Assembly (NCBI RefSeq): GCF_023630255.1
Contig: NZ_JALPRS010000001.1
Location: forward strand, 1,984,001-2,048,000
Length of the DNA stretch: 64,000 nt
Direction: 5' to 3'
Origin: Pontibacter deserti
GTDB lineage: Bacteria > Bacteroidota > Bacteroidia > Cytophagales > Hymenobacteraceae
The notes below the pieces were generated by a model, which worked only from the letters and a program-made list of their open reading frames with translations, searched no databases and was not told the DNA's origin. Below are positions 44,901-54,028 of the stretch, piece after piece (the stretch's first letter is position 1; the number at the start of each line of letters is the position of its first letter). The translations under genes were made by a program, and so were the position numbers.

Positions 44901-46225
44901 GCACGTACACTTACAAGATTTACCAGGAAGGTAATGCAACAGCTTTAGCTACTTTCTCAGGTAATGGCACTACTATAGCTACACCTTTATCAGCGCCGTT
45001 TACTACAACAGGTATCAAGAACTTTTATGTAACCGTTTCGGAAACCAATGGCTGCTCTAATTTAGTGCTTAGCCAGAAAGTAAGTATAACAGCTACAGAT
45101 GGCACTGGCGGAACCGTATCAGCGGGACCAAACTCTACAAACTGTGGCAGTACTTATACGTTAGCTGGTAGCATACCTACACCGGGTACCGGCATCTGGA
45201 CAGTAGTATCTAAACCAGCTACGGCAGCAAATCCTGTATTTATCGATAACACCTTATATAATACCCGTGTTACAGGTTTGGTATCTGGCGTTTATGTATT
45301 TAGCTGGGCAGTAAAATCCAGCTGTAGTGGTGCTACTACCAATAGTACCGTTACTATAACAGTAAACTGCGCAGCAGAGTACAGTGTCAGGTCGAATAAA
45401 CTGATTACAGATTATGTAGATGGAGAAACACTGGCAACTGTAACAGACCCGGATGGAATTCAGGGGGCACAGCTTGTAAAAGGCTCTCTTCCTGCCGGTA
45501 CTACCTTAAACACAAGTACAGGTACTATCTCAGTACTTAACAAGGATAACTTGTTAGCCGGCAACTATGATTTTATTATCCGCACTACTGATGTAAATGG
45601 TAAAACAACTGATTCACCTCTGAGTATGCGGTTTTATAGTTCAAGTCTGCGTCCAACAGATATCAGACCACTTCCCGTAGAGTTGGTATACTTTACAGCC
45701 ACTTGTAAGGCTTATCAGATAGAACTGCAATGGATGACGGCTTCAGAATTAAATAACGAAAGATTTGAGATTGAGCGTAGTACCGATGGCAGAAGTTTTG
45801 TACAAATAGGTACTGTAAGTGGTAACGGAACAAGCAACAGTTCTCATCGCTATACTTTCATAGACACTAAACCCCTTGCAGGAATTGCATACTACAGGCT
45901 TAAACAAGTAGACTTTGACAAGAAAGCCGGTTATAGCAAAATGATAGAGGTTAATAACAAACTACTTGCCTCAGGCAAAACATTACAAGCCTACCCTAAC
46001 CCGTTTTCAGAGAAGCTAACTTTAATTTTAACTGCACCTGCAACCGAACAAGCTATACTTACAGTTTATAACCTGCAGGGCCGCCAGTTACAAAACGTTT
46101 CATTAACGCTCGAAAAAGGCATAAATAACTACGAAATGGCTACGCAGCAGCTTGCAAATGGTATTTATATACTTAAGATAACCGGAACCAATACGGAAGC
46201 CACCCTAAAAGTAATGAAGAAGTAA
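41975..46225 (+). CDS. Large secreted protein with Ig-like repeats and type IX sorting domain
   Basis: A 1416-aa surface or secreted protein with a signal peptide (cleavage after LSFAQ, about residue 28). The first 280 residues hold a domain with DPDGNGYVSKT and a Gly/Asp-rich beta fold. Several Ig-like modules follow, recognisable by repeated patterns such as ISGTSIEAAGSVITVYRNGVSIG, ITGTSSEVAGTSIIVYVG and VKGTAPAGAMVTLYING. Near residue 1225 the module LPVELVYFTATCKAYQIELQWMTASE begins, then a type A sorting domain (AYPNPFSEKLTLIL...NGIYILKITG). It is very Ser/Thr-rich. Likely an adhesin or matrix protein; the ligand is unknown. Confidence 0.87.
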   Translation: MGKTLLDTTLSSLVLLCLLFLPHLSFAQTPGLVYKIATNGGNKILDPDGNGYVSKTTAGFQLVNGIRLDEGADYSEIPYRPFPIFMDEPLADLKTGGSYGHTDYAPKVYDSNGKPVGSPLASFFDGTNFLFRVRLAGQSTASKGYSILIDSNNTLTGGSPNPGFEFEVVLATNFDVRVYDHRTNITGGEIIFSGSVDQYSQKAIAGSTGGGDADYFYDFFVPMSAFKGAITETTPLRMTGVTVTSAKSGIFGISSDIGGIDDNVVSGTVVDAWKSIINNTPLSTPTEIKDTGFTQITAAAPSVNSPLYTNSTEISGTSIEAAGSVITVYRNGVSIGTATVSSNGSWKLQSLSQTLLQAGDKIRATVKPTSESLSAFSSEVTVITGTCNTPAPQIVSREPGGKGFNFNTNVLGAQTIKIYKDGVLYQTDNSITATYTPYPIVYKCGTGNCFPSGSYTVSITPTGQCESPVSNSFCESTSGSPSTSPVVSTTSLTTTSTSISGTYNTAGTLKLFKNGAEISGKTATTTSTTFTWSINLSGITLAAGDRFWVVGTPATTSSCTIAEASNVLTVQQQSTSPTITGTYCGPTTTITGTSSEVAGTSIIVYVGTTQVGTTTVNSYGSWTATITSQSSGTITATATAPNKTVSASSAGVVIGTVYSSASLAITGTETSGTIYEGSTSVKGTAPAGAMVTLYINGAAYVDKDGTAITTIATGGNFLFSSISPFELYAGAILTVTARASSTSCESAKSAGVTVACNAASTAITATFTDAKFCPNTPVYIKLSTSEAGVIYNIYKNGVAFGSSVLGTGAAITLQSDPVTIDGTILQVKTIKVGAPCQYNIGGDMPVSLYPEVPKTFTVTASPESSSCANVNTTITVLAAQAGYSYQLINYDTKEKLGSLVIPSADGNLAFPAVLVSKTTTYGVIIKSTASGCVAENTILKTITISGGPDVNKAVTASQSTVCTNSTAAISVATQGSTYTYKIYQEGNATALATFSGNGTTIATPLSAPFTTTGIKNFYVTVSETNGCSNLVLSQKVSITATDGTGGTVSAGPNSTNCGSTYTLAGSIPTPGTGIWTVVSKPATAANPVFIDNTLYNTRVTGLVSGVYVFSWAVKSSCSGATTNSTVTITVNCAAEYSVRSNKLITDYVDGETLATVTDPDGIQGAQLVKGSLPAGTTLNTSTGTISVLNKDNLLAGNYDFIIRTTDVNGKTTDSPLSMRFYSSSLRPTDIRPLPVELVYFTATCKAYQIELQWMTASELNNERFEIERSTDGRSFVQIGTVSGNGTSNSSHRYTFIDTKPLAGIAYYRLKQVDFDKKAGYSKMIEVNNKLLASGKTLQAYPNPFSEKLTLILTAPATEQAILTVYNLQGRQLQNVSLTLEKGINNYEMATQQLANGIYILKITGTNTEATLKVMKK

Positions 46226-46228
46226 AGC

Positions 46229-46278
46229 TATACTTAAAGTATAAACTTAAAGGCCAGCCAACAAGCTGGCCTTTTTAA
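46229..46278 (+). terminator. Terminator of the large secreted-protein gene
   Basis: AAAGGCCAGC (46249-46258) and GCTGGCCTTT (46265-46274) followed by TTAATTTAATT. Just before it lies the 15-mer palindrome TATACTTAAAGTATA (46229-46243). Confidence 0.85.
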
Positions 46279-46323
46279 TTTAATTGTGTTACAGTCTATA
46301 CCCAAAAGCTGCGCAGTTTTTGT

Positions 46324-46331
46324 TAATTTTG
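46324..46331 (+). promoter_or_regulatory. -7 element of lysC-lysA
   Basis: TAATTTTG matches TAnnTTTG, 38 nt before the lysC ATG. I see no well-placed -33 element. Confidence 0.45.
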
Positions 46332-46368
46332 CAGCTACCTTAAAATACAATTACACGCAAGCTTTTAA

Positions 46369-47679
46369 ATGAAAGTATTAAAATTCGGTGGTACCTCTGT
46401 GGGGTCTGCTGATAGGATGAGAGACGTTGCGAACCTGATTCACAACGGCGAACCAAAAATTGTTGTGTTGTCTGCTATGTCGGGCACTACCAACAAATTG
46501 GTACAGATTGCTGAAACGCTGTACCAGAACAAGAACGAAGACGCGAATGCGCTGATTGATGCGCTGCATGATAACTATAAACAGGTTGTAGAATCGCTCT
46601 ACACCACCCCGGAAAAAAAGAAACAGGCAAACGAACTGCTTTCCCATCATTTCGATTACATCAGGGCCTTTACCCAGGACCTGTTCACGATACATGAAGA
46701 GCGTGCTATACTTGCCCAGGGCGAGTTGCTGTCTACGGCTTTGTTCCAGTTTTTCCTGGAAGAGCAGCAAATCCCATCGGTATTATTGCCGGCACTTAAT
46801 TTCATGAAAATCGATGAAAATGAAGAACCGGATGCTGCCTACATCGCCAAGAACATCAGAACAGAACTGGAGAAATATCCGGAAACAAACCTGTTCATTA
46901 CCCAAGGCTATATCTGCCGCAATGCTTTCGGTGAGATCGATAACCTGAAGCGTGGCGGTTCTGATTACTCTGCATCGCTGATAGGTGCTGCCGTAGATGC
47001 ATCTGAAATCCAGATCTGGACAGATATTGATGGCATGCATAACAACGATCCACGGATTGTAAAGAACACCTACCCGATTGCGGAGCTTTCTTTTGACGAA
47101 GCAGCTGAGCTGGCTTATTTCGGAGCTAAAATTCTGCACCCGAGCAGCGTATTGCCCGCAAAGCAAAAGAATATACCGGTGCGCCTGCTCAATACCATGC
47201 AGCCGGAAGCCAAAGGCACCATCATCCATGGCGAAACATCAGGTGGTGGCATTAAAGCCGTAGCTGCTAAAGATGATATTACAGCTATAAATATAAAATC
47301 GGGCAGGATGTTGCTGGCCTATGGTTTCCTGCGCAGCGTGTTCGAAGTATTTGAGCGTTACAAAACGCCGATCGATATGATCACAACTTCGGAAGTAGCT
47401 GTTTCTTTAACTATAGATAACAACAAGTTCCTGAACGAGATCGTGACCGAGCTGAAAGAATTTGGCCAGGTAGAAGTTGACCAGGACCAGACAATTATCT
47501 GTGTTGTAGGCGACTTTATAGCAGAGAAGAGTGGCACCAGCCTGAAAGTATTTGAATCATTAAAAGAGATTCCATTGCGCATGATATCATATGGCGGGAG
47601 CACAAACAACATCACCCTGCTGATAAATACATCTGATAAAGTAGCGGCGCTAACGAAGCTGAACGAGGGGATTTTTTAA
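46369..47679 (+). CDS. lysC: Aspartate kinase, monofunctional
   Basis: First step of the aspartate family pathway (lysine, threonine, methionine). The N-terminal motif KFGGTSVGSADRM and the kinase segments RGGSDYSASLIGAA and WTDIDGMHNNDP are present, then C-terminal ACT regulatory domains (about 290-436; MLLAYGFLRSVFEVFERY, TSEVAVSLTIDN). Length 436 aa. lysA follows 11 bp later, which points to lysine/diaminopimelate supply. I see no lysine riboswitch in the leader. Confidence 0.94.
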   Translation: MKVLKFGGTSVGSADRMRDVANLIHNGEPKIVVLSAMSGTTNKLVQIAETLYQNKNEDANALIDALHDNYKQVVESLYTTPEKKKQANELLSHHFDYIRAFTQDLFTIHEERAILAQGELLSTALFQFFLEEQQIPSVLLPALNFMKIDENEEPDAAYIAKNIRTELEKYPETNLFITQGYICRNAFGEIDNLKRGGSDYSASLIGAAVDASEIQIWTDIDGMHNNDPRIVKNTYPIAELSFDEAAELAYFGAKILHPSSVLPAKQKNIPVRLLNTMQPEAKGTIIHGETSGGGIKAVAAKDDITAINIKSGRMLLAYGFLRSVFEVFERYKTPIDMITTSEVAVSLTIDNNKFLNEIVTELKEFGQVEVDQDQTIICVVGDFIAEKSGTSLKVFESLKEIPLRMISYGGSTNNITLLINTSDKVAALTKLNEGIF

Positions 47680-47690
47680 GGAACGCGACC

Positions 47691-48833
47691 ATGCTGAAAC
47701 AATATATACAGGAGCTGCAGCAGCAGACTACTCCTTTTTATGTCTATAACTTAGAGCTGCTTCGCCAGACATTGCAACTTGCCAAGACCGAAGCAGCCAA
47801 GTATAACTACCATGTACATTATGCTTTAAAGGCCAACGCCAACGCACCTATACTTGCCGAAATGCTGCAAGCAGGTTTTGGTGCAGACTGCGTAAGCGGT
47901 AACGAAGTAAAACGTGCCATAGAAAATGGTTTTAAACCGGAGAACTTAGTTTTTGCTGGTGTTGGCAAGTCTGATGCCGAGATAAACTATGCCCTGGACC
48001 AAGATATTTTCTGCTTTAATTGTGAATCGAAGCACGAACTGGAGATACTGAATGAACTGGCTGCAGCCAAAGGCAAAACTGCCAGAATAGCTTTGCGCAT
48101 TAACCCGAACGTAAATGCCAATACCCACAAGTATATTACGACGGGCCTGGAAGAAAATAAATTCGGTATTAATGCCTGGGAACTGGAAAGTGTACTTGAG
48201 TTGCTGCAAACATTGCCAAGTATAGAACTGATTGGTATCCACTTCCATATTGGTTCTCAGATCACAGACCTAACTGTTTTCAAGAATCTGTGCACGCGTG
48301 TTAATGAGTTTCAGGAGTGGTTTGTAGCCCATAACATTACATTGCCACATATAAATGTGGGCGGTGGCCTGGGTGTAGACTATTACAATCCGGATGCAAA
48401 CCTTATCCCTGATTTTGAAGCCTACTTTAACTTGTTTAACCAGTTCCTGGAGGTTCGTCCGGGGCAGCAGGTGCATTTTGAGTTAGGCCGGTCACTGGTA
48501 GCCCAATGCGGTACGCTAATCTCACGAGTGCTGTACATCAAAAAGGGTATAACTACTAACTTTGCTATACTTGATGCGGGTATGACAGAATTGATTCGCC
48601 CGGCGCTGTACCAGTCTTACCACCAGATAGAGAACCTGACAAGCGAAAAACCGGAAGAAAAGTACGATGTGGTAGGCCCTATATGCGAGTCGAGCGACTG
48701 TTTCAGAAAGGCAGTTATACTTCCGGAGACTAACCGTGGCGATTTAGTGGCTATCCGAACGGCTGGCGCTTACGGCGAAGTGATGGCCTCGGGGTATAAC
48801 CTGCGGGAGAAAGCGAATGCTGTATATTTATAG
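47691..48833 (+). CDS. lysA: Diaminopimelate decarboxylase
   Basis: PLP enzyme that makes lysine from meso-diaminopimelate. The PLP Lys is in HYALKANANAPIL (near residue 48), the glycine loop in HINVGGGLGVDY, the HFHIGSQI segment follows the family, and CESSDCF marks the second active-site region. Length 380 aa. Second gene of lysC-lysA. Confidence 0.94.
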   Translation: MLKQYIQELQQQTTPFYVYNLELLRQTLQLAKTEAAKYNYHVHYALKANANAPILAEMLQAGFGADCVSGNEVKRAIENGFKPENLVFAGVGKSDAEINYALDQDIFCFNCESKHELEILNELAAAKGKTARIALRINPNVNANTHKYITTGLEENKFGINAWELESVLELLQTLPSIELIGIHFHIGSQITDLTVFKNLCTRVNEFQEWFVAHNITLPHINVGGGLGVDYYNPDANLIPDFEAYFNLFNQFLEVRPGQQVHFELGRSLVAQCGTLISRVLYIKKGITTNFAILDAGMTELIRPALYQSYHQIENLTSEKPEEKYDVVGPICESSDCFRKAVILPETNRGDLVAIRTAGAYGEVMASGYNLREKANAVYL

Positions 48834-48849
48834 TATAGCTAAAGTATAA

Positions 48850-48897
48850 AAAATTAAAAGCCCTGCTTCACAAAGTGAAAGCAGGGCTTTTAATTTT
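48850..48897. terminator. Bidirectional terminator after lysA
   Basis: Nineteen-bp perfect arms (48850-48868 and 48879-48897; core AAAAGCCCTGC/GCAGGGCTTTT) with A and T tracts. It lies between lysA and the convergent lipoprotein gene. Confidence 0.92.
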
Positions 48898-48909
48898 GGT
48901 TGGCCATAA

Positions 48910-49584
48910 CTACTGCGCAAGTATAAAATCCGGAGTAGCGTGTGCAATGCCTTTCTGCTCTTTCAGTAAGTCAGATAGCTCTAATGCATTACCTCTGGAA
49001 TATTTATCTACCTGAAGCAGGTAAGTATCTGCACCAAGTGGCCCAATCAGTTTAGCATGATAGTTGGCAGCAAACTCTTTAAGCGATGGCACTCCACCAG
49101 CATCTGTTTTCACCATCACCTCATTGCTAAGTCCTATCTGCTGGTTACCATCCATCACAAAATAAGGGCCTGCATATTTTATGGCTTTGTCTTTTGCGAG
49201 TTCACGAATAGCCTGTTCTGTCTGGGCACAGTTAAGCCCGTTCATTAAATTTAATGTAAACATCATTCCAGTCTGGCTGGCACGCTGGCTGTGTATGCCT
49301 GCCACAAAACCATATCTTGTAATTACCTGCTCGCGCTGCGCCTGTGTCAGGTTCTCGTCGAAAGCCACCACTACACGGCTCGTATTTATGGTTCCAAGGT
49401 TTCGGAGTTTAGCGCCAGAGAAGTAACTATAGTTGGTACAGCCACCGGCTGCTTTCAGGGGGTTCAGGAGTTTCGGATCAAAGCGAACATTCCGTATCGG
49501 GGATACATTATCCTGCCTGCAGCCGGCTAATGTAAAGATCATTATTATAGTTATAATACAGGGTAAAAACGTTTTCATAGTCAT
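48910..49584 (-). CDS. Lipoprotein resembling a stand-alone subtilase prodomain
   Basis: A 224-aa lipoprotein with lipobox LAGC (Cys about residue 22). Two parts are visible: VVVAFDENLTQAQREQVITRYGF...GLNCAQTEQAIRELAKDKAIKYAGPYF (about 70-145) and YHAKLIGPLGADTYLLQVDKYSRGNALELSDLLKEQKGIAHATPDF (about 175-221). Both resemble fervidolysin-type prodomains of S8 proteases, but no protease domain follows and the chain ends there. It could be a surface protease inhibitor or chaperone; this is inference. Single gene on the minus strand. Confidence 0.7.
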   Translation of the reverse strand: MTMKTFLPCIITIIMIFTLAGCRQDNVSPIRNVRFDPKLLNPLKAAGGCTNYSYFSGAKLRNLGTINTSRVVVAFDENLTQAQREQVITRYGFVAGIHSQRASQTGMMFTLNLMNGLNCAQTEQAIRELAKDKAIKYAGPYFVMDGNQQIGLSNEVMVKTDAGGVPSLKEFAANYHAKLIGPLGADTYLLQVDKYSRGNALELSDLLKEQKGIAHATPDFILAQ

Positions 49585-49750
49585 GGCTCATAAAGTGTTC
49601 GTAACTACTTATTGTACGTACACTTACAACTAATAGCCATTGTTTACCACTACTATTTAGTATACTTATTCAACTCTAAACCCTCTATATAATACAATAA
49701 AAACAGCTTCTCTGGAGTTGCATTAAAATATCAATTCGAAAACACACAAA

Positions 49751-51001
49751 TCAGCTATAAACAACTGCTTCTGTATTGCAATTTTTCAGTGCAATATTAT
49801 GAGCCTGTGCAGGAGTGATTTCAGCCATAAATATGCGTTCTGCAGCCAAATAAGCAGATAAGCTTTTCAGCGTTTCGCTTTCTATACTTGCTGTATAATA
49901 TGCTACCCCTTCTGATTCTGATATTTTATTAAGCTCTATAAAGTCAGCTGCCGGTAACACTAAACTGGAAGGACATCTCAGATACAAGTTGATTTTATAT
50001 TCTTTGCTTAATGCAATGGCTCTGGTATCTGCTTTAGGATATACATAGCGATACCCTGACAATGCTGCCGATACATCTGCCCATACCGCAGAACCTGTAG
50101 GATGGCTGCCGGCTCCCCGTCCTTTTAAAAACTGTTCTCCTGCAAAAACAGGTGCTATAGTTACGCCATTTGTTTCATTGGTCACTCTATAAAGTTCACT
50201 CTGTTCAGAAACCAAAGCGGGCAGCACCCGAACATATAATTGATCGCCAGAATCTACCACAGCGGTTGCTACTAACCTTATTCTGGCACCTATACGCTCA
50301 GCAAATTTCAGGTCATGTTCTGTAATGGAATCAATCCCAAACCGCAGCACCTGCTCCGGCTTAACGCTTACCCCGAAAGCGTGCGCTATTATCAGGCAAA
50401 GTTTGTTTACCGAATCAAAACCTCCTACATCCAGTGCTGGGTCAGCCTCTGCAAAACCAAGCTCCTGTGCCTGCTGCAAAGCACAGGTATAACTCAATCC
50501 TTCGGCTTCCATTTTAGAAAGTATAAAATTGGAAGAACCATTCAGAATTCCGCTGACCTGCTGTAATGGCTCCGAACTATAGTAGCTCTCCAGTATTCGG
50601 ATGATAGGGATACTGCCTCCTACCGCTGCTTCGTATAATAAAGTGCCTTTATACTTCTGTTGTAGTTCAAGTAGTTCGGGCAAGTGTGTGGCCAGCATCT
50701 TTTTATTTGCCGAAACTATAGTTTTACCTGCCTGCAGTGCCTGTTTTACTATACCATAAGCATCCTCAGCATCGCTTATCAGTTCCGCAAGTATAGTTAT
50801 ACTTTCATCCTGCAACAGCTCCTGCGGGTTATAGGTAAAAGCTGAAGATGGCAGACTACGCAGCTTCTCTTTGTCCTTCACGCAAATCTTTGCTACTTCT
50901 ATACCTGCCGCTTCAATGGTTTGCAGTACATCGTAAAGGCCTTGCCCTACGCACCCGAACCCGAATATCCCGAGCCTGATGTCAGACGGTTTGTTTTTCA
51001 T
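49751..51001 (-). CDS. hom: Homoserine dehydrogenase
   Basis: NAD(P)-dependent reduction of aspartate semialdehyde to homoserine. The Rossmann start is IRLGIFGFGCVGQGLYDVL; catalytic-domain blocks are VSANKKMLA, YEAAVGGSIPII, GILNGSSNFILSKM and AEADPALDVGGFDSVNKL. The C-terminal 80 residues are ACT-like but short and poorly conserved (416 aa in all). Its start overlaps the metX end by 20 bp; third gene of metY-metX-hom. Confidence 0.94.
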   Translation of the reverse strand: MKNKPSDIRLGIFGFGCVGQGLYDVLQTIEAAGIEVAKICVKDKEKLRSLPSSAFTYNPQELLQDESITILAELISDAEDAYGIVKQALQAGKTIVSANKKMLATHLPELLELQQKYKGTLLYEAAVGGSIPIIRILESYYSSEPLQQVSGILNGSSNFILSKMEAEGLSYTCALQQAQELGFAEADPALDVGGFDSVNKLCLIIAHAFGVSVKPEQVLRFGIDSITEHDLKFAERIGARIRLVATAVVDSGDQLYVRVLPALVSEQSELYRVTNETNGVTIAPVFAGEQFLKGRGAGSHPTGSAVWADVSAALSGYRYVYPKADTRAIALSKEYKINLYLRCPSSLVLPAADFIELNKISESEGVAYYTASIESETLKSLSAYLAAERIFMAEITPAQAHNIALKNCNTEAVVYS

Positions 51002-52046
51002 AGTAGTATGGTTGGTTTACAGTTTCAGATTTATAAAACTTGCGGATAGCCTCCGTCAGTTGTTCCGTTTCCACTAAAAAGCCATCATGGCCATAGTTGG
51101 AGTGCAGCAACGCAAATGCAGAACCTGGCACTTGTTGATTCAGGAATTGTTGCTCTTCCACCGGAAATAGCAGATCGGTATTTACCCCTACAAACAGTGC
51201 TTTAGCTTTCAGATGAAGTAGTGCCTTCTCCACTCCGCCCCTGCCACGCCCAATGTTATGTGAGTCCATAGCCTTTGTTAGCAACCAGTAAGTATAGGCA
51301 TTAAAGCGTTTAGCCAGTTTATCGCCCTGGTATACCTGGTAACTGGAGGCTCTGTAGTTATCGGTAATGCTATTGCCGGGCTCCTGCTGCGAAAGGTTGT
51401 AACTTATGTAGTGCCGATAAGAAAGCATCGCGATGGACCTGGCTGTTTTCAACCCTTCCCTGCCTGCTGTTTCACTATTACTAGCCCAGGTCGGGTCCTG
51501 ACGGATGGCCATCCGCTGGCTTTCGTTAAAGGCTATTCCCCAGGCGGAATGACGCGCATTAGATGCCACATGGACCAACCTTGCAAAAACATCCGGCTTC
51601 TGCAACGCCCATTCCAATGCCTGTTGCCCACCCAACGACCCGCCTATGAGCGTGTGCACCTGCTCCAGTTCCAGTTCCTGCCGCAGCAGGTCAAAAGCAC
51701 CTATTATATCACGGTTTGTGAGCTGCGGAAAACTATGGAAGTAAGGTTTAAGCGTGTTCGGGTTGATAGAGAGAGGTCCCGTCGATCCATAACATCCGCC
51801 CAGCATGTTTGCACAAACTATAAACCATTCTTCAGGATCGTATAGCTTACCTTCTCCAAAAAGGCCGCCCCACCAATCAGTAACTTCAGCGTTGCCGGTA
51901 AGAGCATGGCACACCCACACCACATTATTACGCTGCAGGTTTAACTGGCCGTAGGTAGTATAAGCAAGCTGGAAGCCGGGCAACGAGAACCCCGACTCCA
52001 GTTTAAACTCCTGCTGATAATGAAAAGTATGTTGTTGTGTGGACAT
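50982..52046 (-). CDS. metX: Homoserine O-acetyltransferase
   Basis: Activates homoserine with acetyl-CoA for methionine synthesis. The alpha/beta-hydrolase nucleophile is in GGSLGGQQALEW, with LTGNAEVTDWW and ANMLGGCYGSTGP before it and a late NYGHDGFLVE that supplies the catalytic His. Length 354 aa. It lies 8 bp after metY and overlaps hom, so product and substrate enzymes are made together. Confidence 0.95.
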   Translation of the reverse strand: MSTQQHTFHYQQEFKLESGFSLPGFQLAYTTYGQLNLQRNNVVWVCHALTGNAEVTDWWGGLFGEGKLYDPEEWFIVCANMLGGCYGSTGPLSINPNTLKPYFHSFPQLTNRDIIGAFDLLRQELELEQVHTLIGGSLGGQQALEWALQKPDVFARLVHVASNARHSAWGIAFNESQRMAIRQDPTWASNSETAGREGLKTARSIAMLSYRHYISYNLSQQEPGNSITDNYRASSYQVYQGDKLAKRFNAYTYWLLTKAMDSHNIGRGRGGVEKALLHLKAKALFVGVNTDLLFPVEEQQFLNQQVPGSAFALLHSNYGHDGFLVETEQLTEAIRKFYKSETVNQPYYYEKQTV

Positions 52047-52054
52047 ATGAATTT

Positions 52055-53500
<1,446 letters not shown>

Positions 53501-53516
53501 TCAGGAAGCTAAAAGA

Positions 53517-53648
53517 TTAGCAACAGCAGCAACAACAGGTCGGCATGCACATGATGGACCTGAAGGCAAATAAATGAGATGCTCCGTGTAGTTTGGCTAC
53601 CGGATAAAATACAAAACTGTGCTGTGTTGGCTTGATTCCCTTTTTCAT
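53517..53648 (-). CDS. Poly-cysteine leader peptide upstream of metY
   Basis: ATG at 53648-53646, 43 codons, TAA at 53519-53517. The peptide starts MKKGIKPTQHSF and ends MCMPTCCCCCC, with six Cys codons in a row (TGT TGT TGC TGC TGT TGC) directly before the stop. It lies 10 nt after the SAM-I aptamer and 133 nt before the metY ATG on the same transcript. Poly-Cys leader frames act as cysteine-responsive attenuators in mycobacteria; here ribosome stalling on low Cys-tRNA is inferred. Downstream RNA can form CTGCAGGT/ACCTGTAG or the alternative GCAGA/TCTGC, then a run of six T. Confidence 0.72.
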   Translation of the reverse strand: MKKGIKPTQHSFVFYPVAKLHGASHLFAFRSIMCMPTCCCCCC

Positions 53649-53658
53649 GTTACTATCA

Positions 53659-53764
53659 ATTTATATTCATCCGAATTTCCGGATTCAGGAATTAGCACCT
53701 TTACCATAGGGGTTAGGTTGCTAGCGCTTCACAGAGCCTGTCTCTCCACGCTTCTTTATAAATC
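53659..53764 (-). promoter_or_regulatory. SAM-I (S-box) riboswitch
   Basis: The minus strand carries the S-box core: GTGGAGAGACAGGCTCTGTG, AAGCGCTAGCAACC and AAGGTGCTAATTCC. The outer stem P1 can form from ATTTATA (53763-53757) and TATAAAT (53665-53659), and a P4 hairpin ATCCG/CGGAT follows AATTCC. It should bind S-adenosylmethionine and lower expression of metY-metX-hom when SAM is plentiful. The aptamer ends 10 nt before the poly-Cys leader ATG. Confidence 0.9.
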
Positions 53765-54028
53765 AACAACCGTAAGGGTTAATTGACTTGATGATGCAAA
53801 CTTAGACTACCTTTACTCAAAAAACAAAATAACGGATATGTTTTTTATAAAAATATTTTTCTAACTTAAACATTTAAACCTGTAAACCAACATCTTACAT
53901 CCAAAAGCATAAGTATAAAATAAAAGCACAACCCGGTTATAGTTACTAATACATAACAAGAAAATGACCTGAACATAGCCGAAAGTTTTCTGTTGCTAAG
54001 TCGGGATATACAACCAGAACTTGCTCAC

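Noticed and set aside
46226-46368. Lysine riboswitch before lysC
   Set aside because: The gap is only 143 bp and is mostly terminator and promoter; no L-box core is visible.
46378-47229. Two long minus-strand frames opposite lysC
   Set aside because: lysC is clear across the whole stretch, and the opposite frames have no domain or ribosome binding site.
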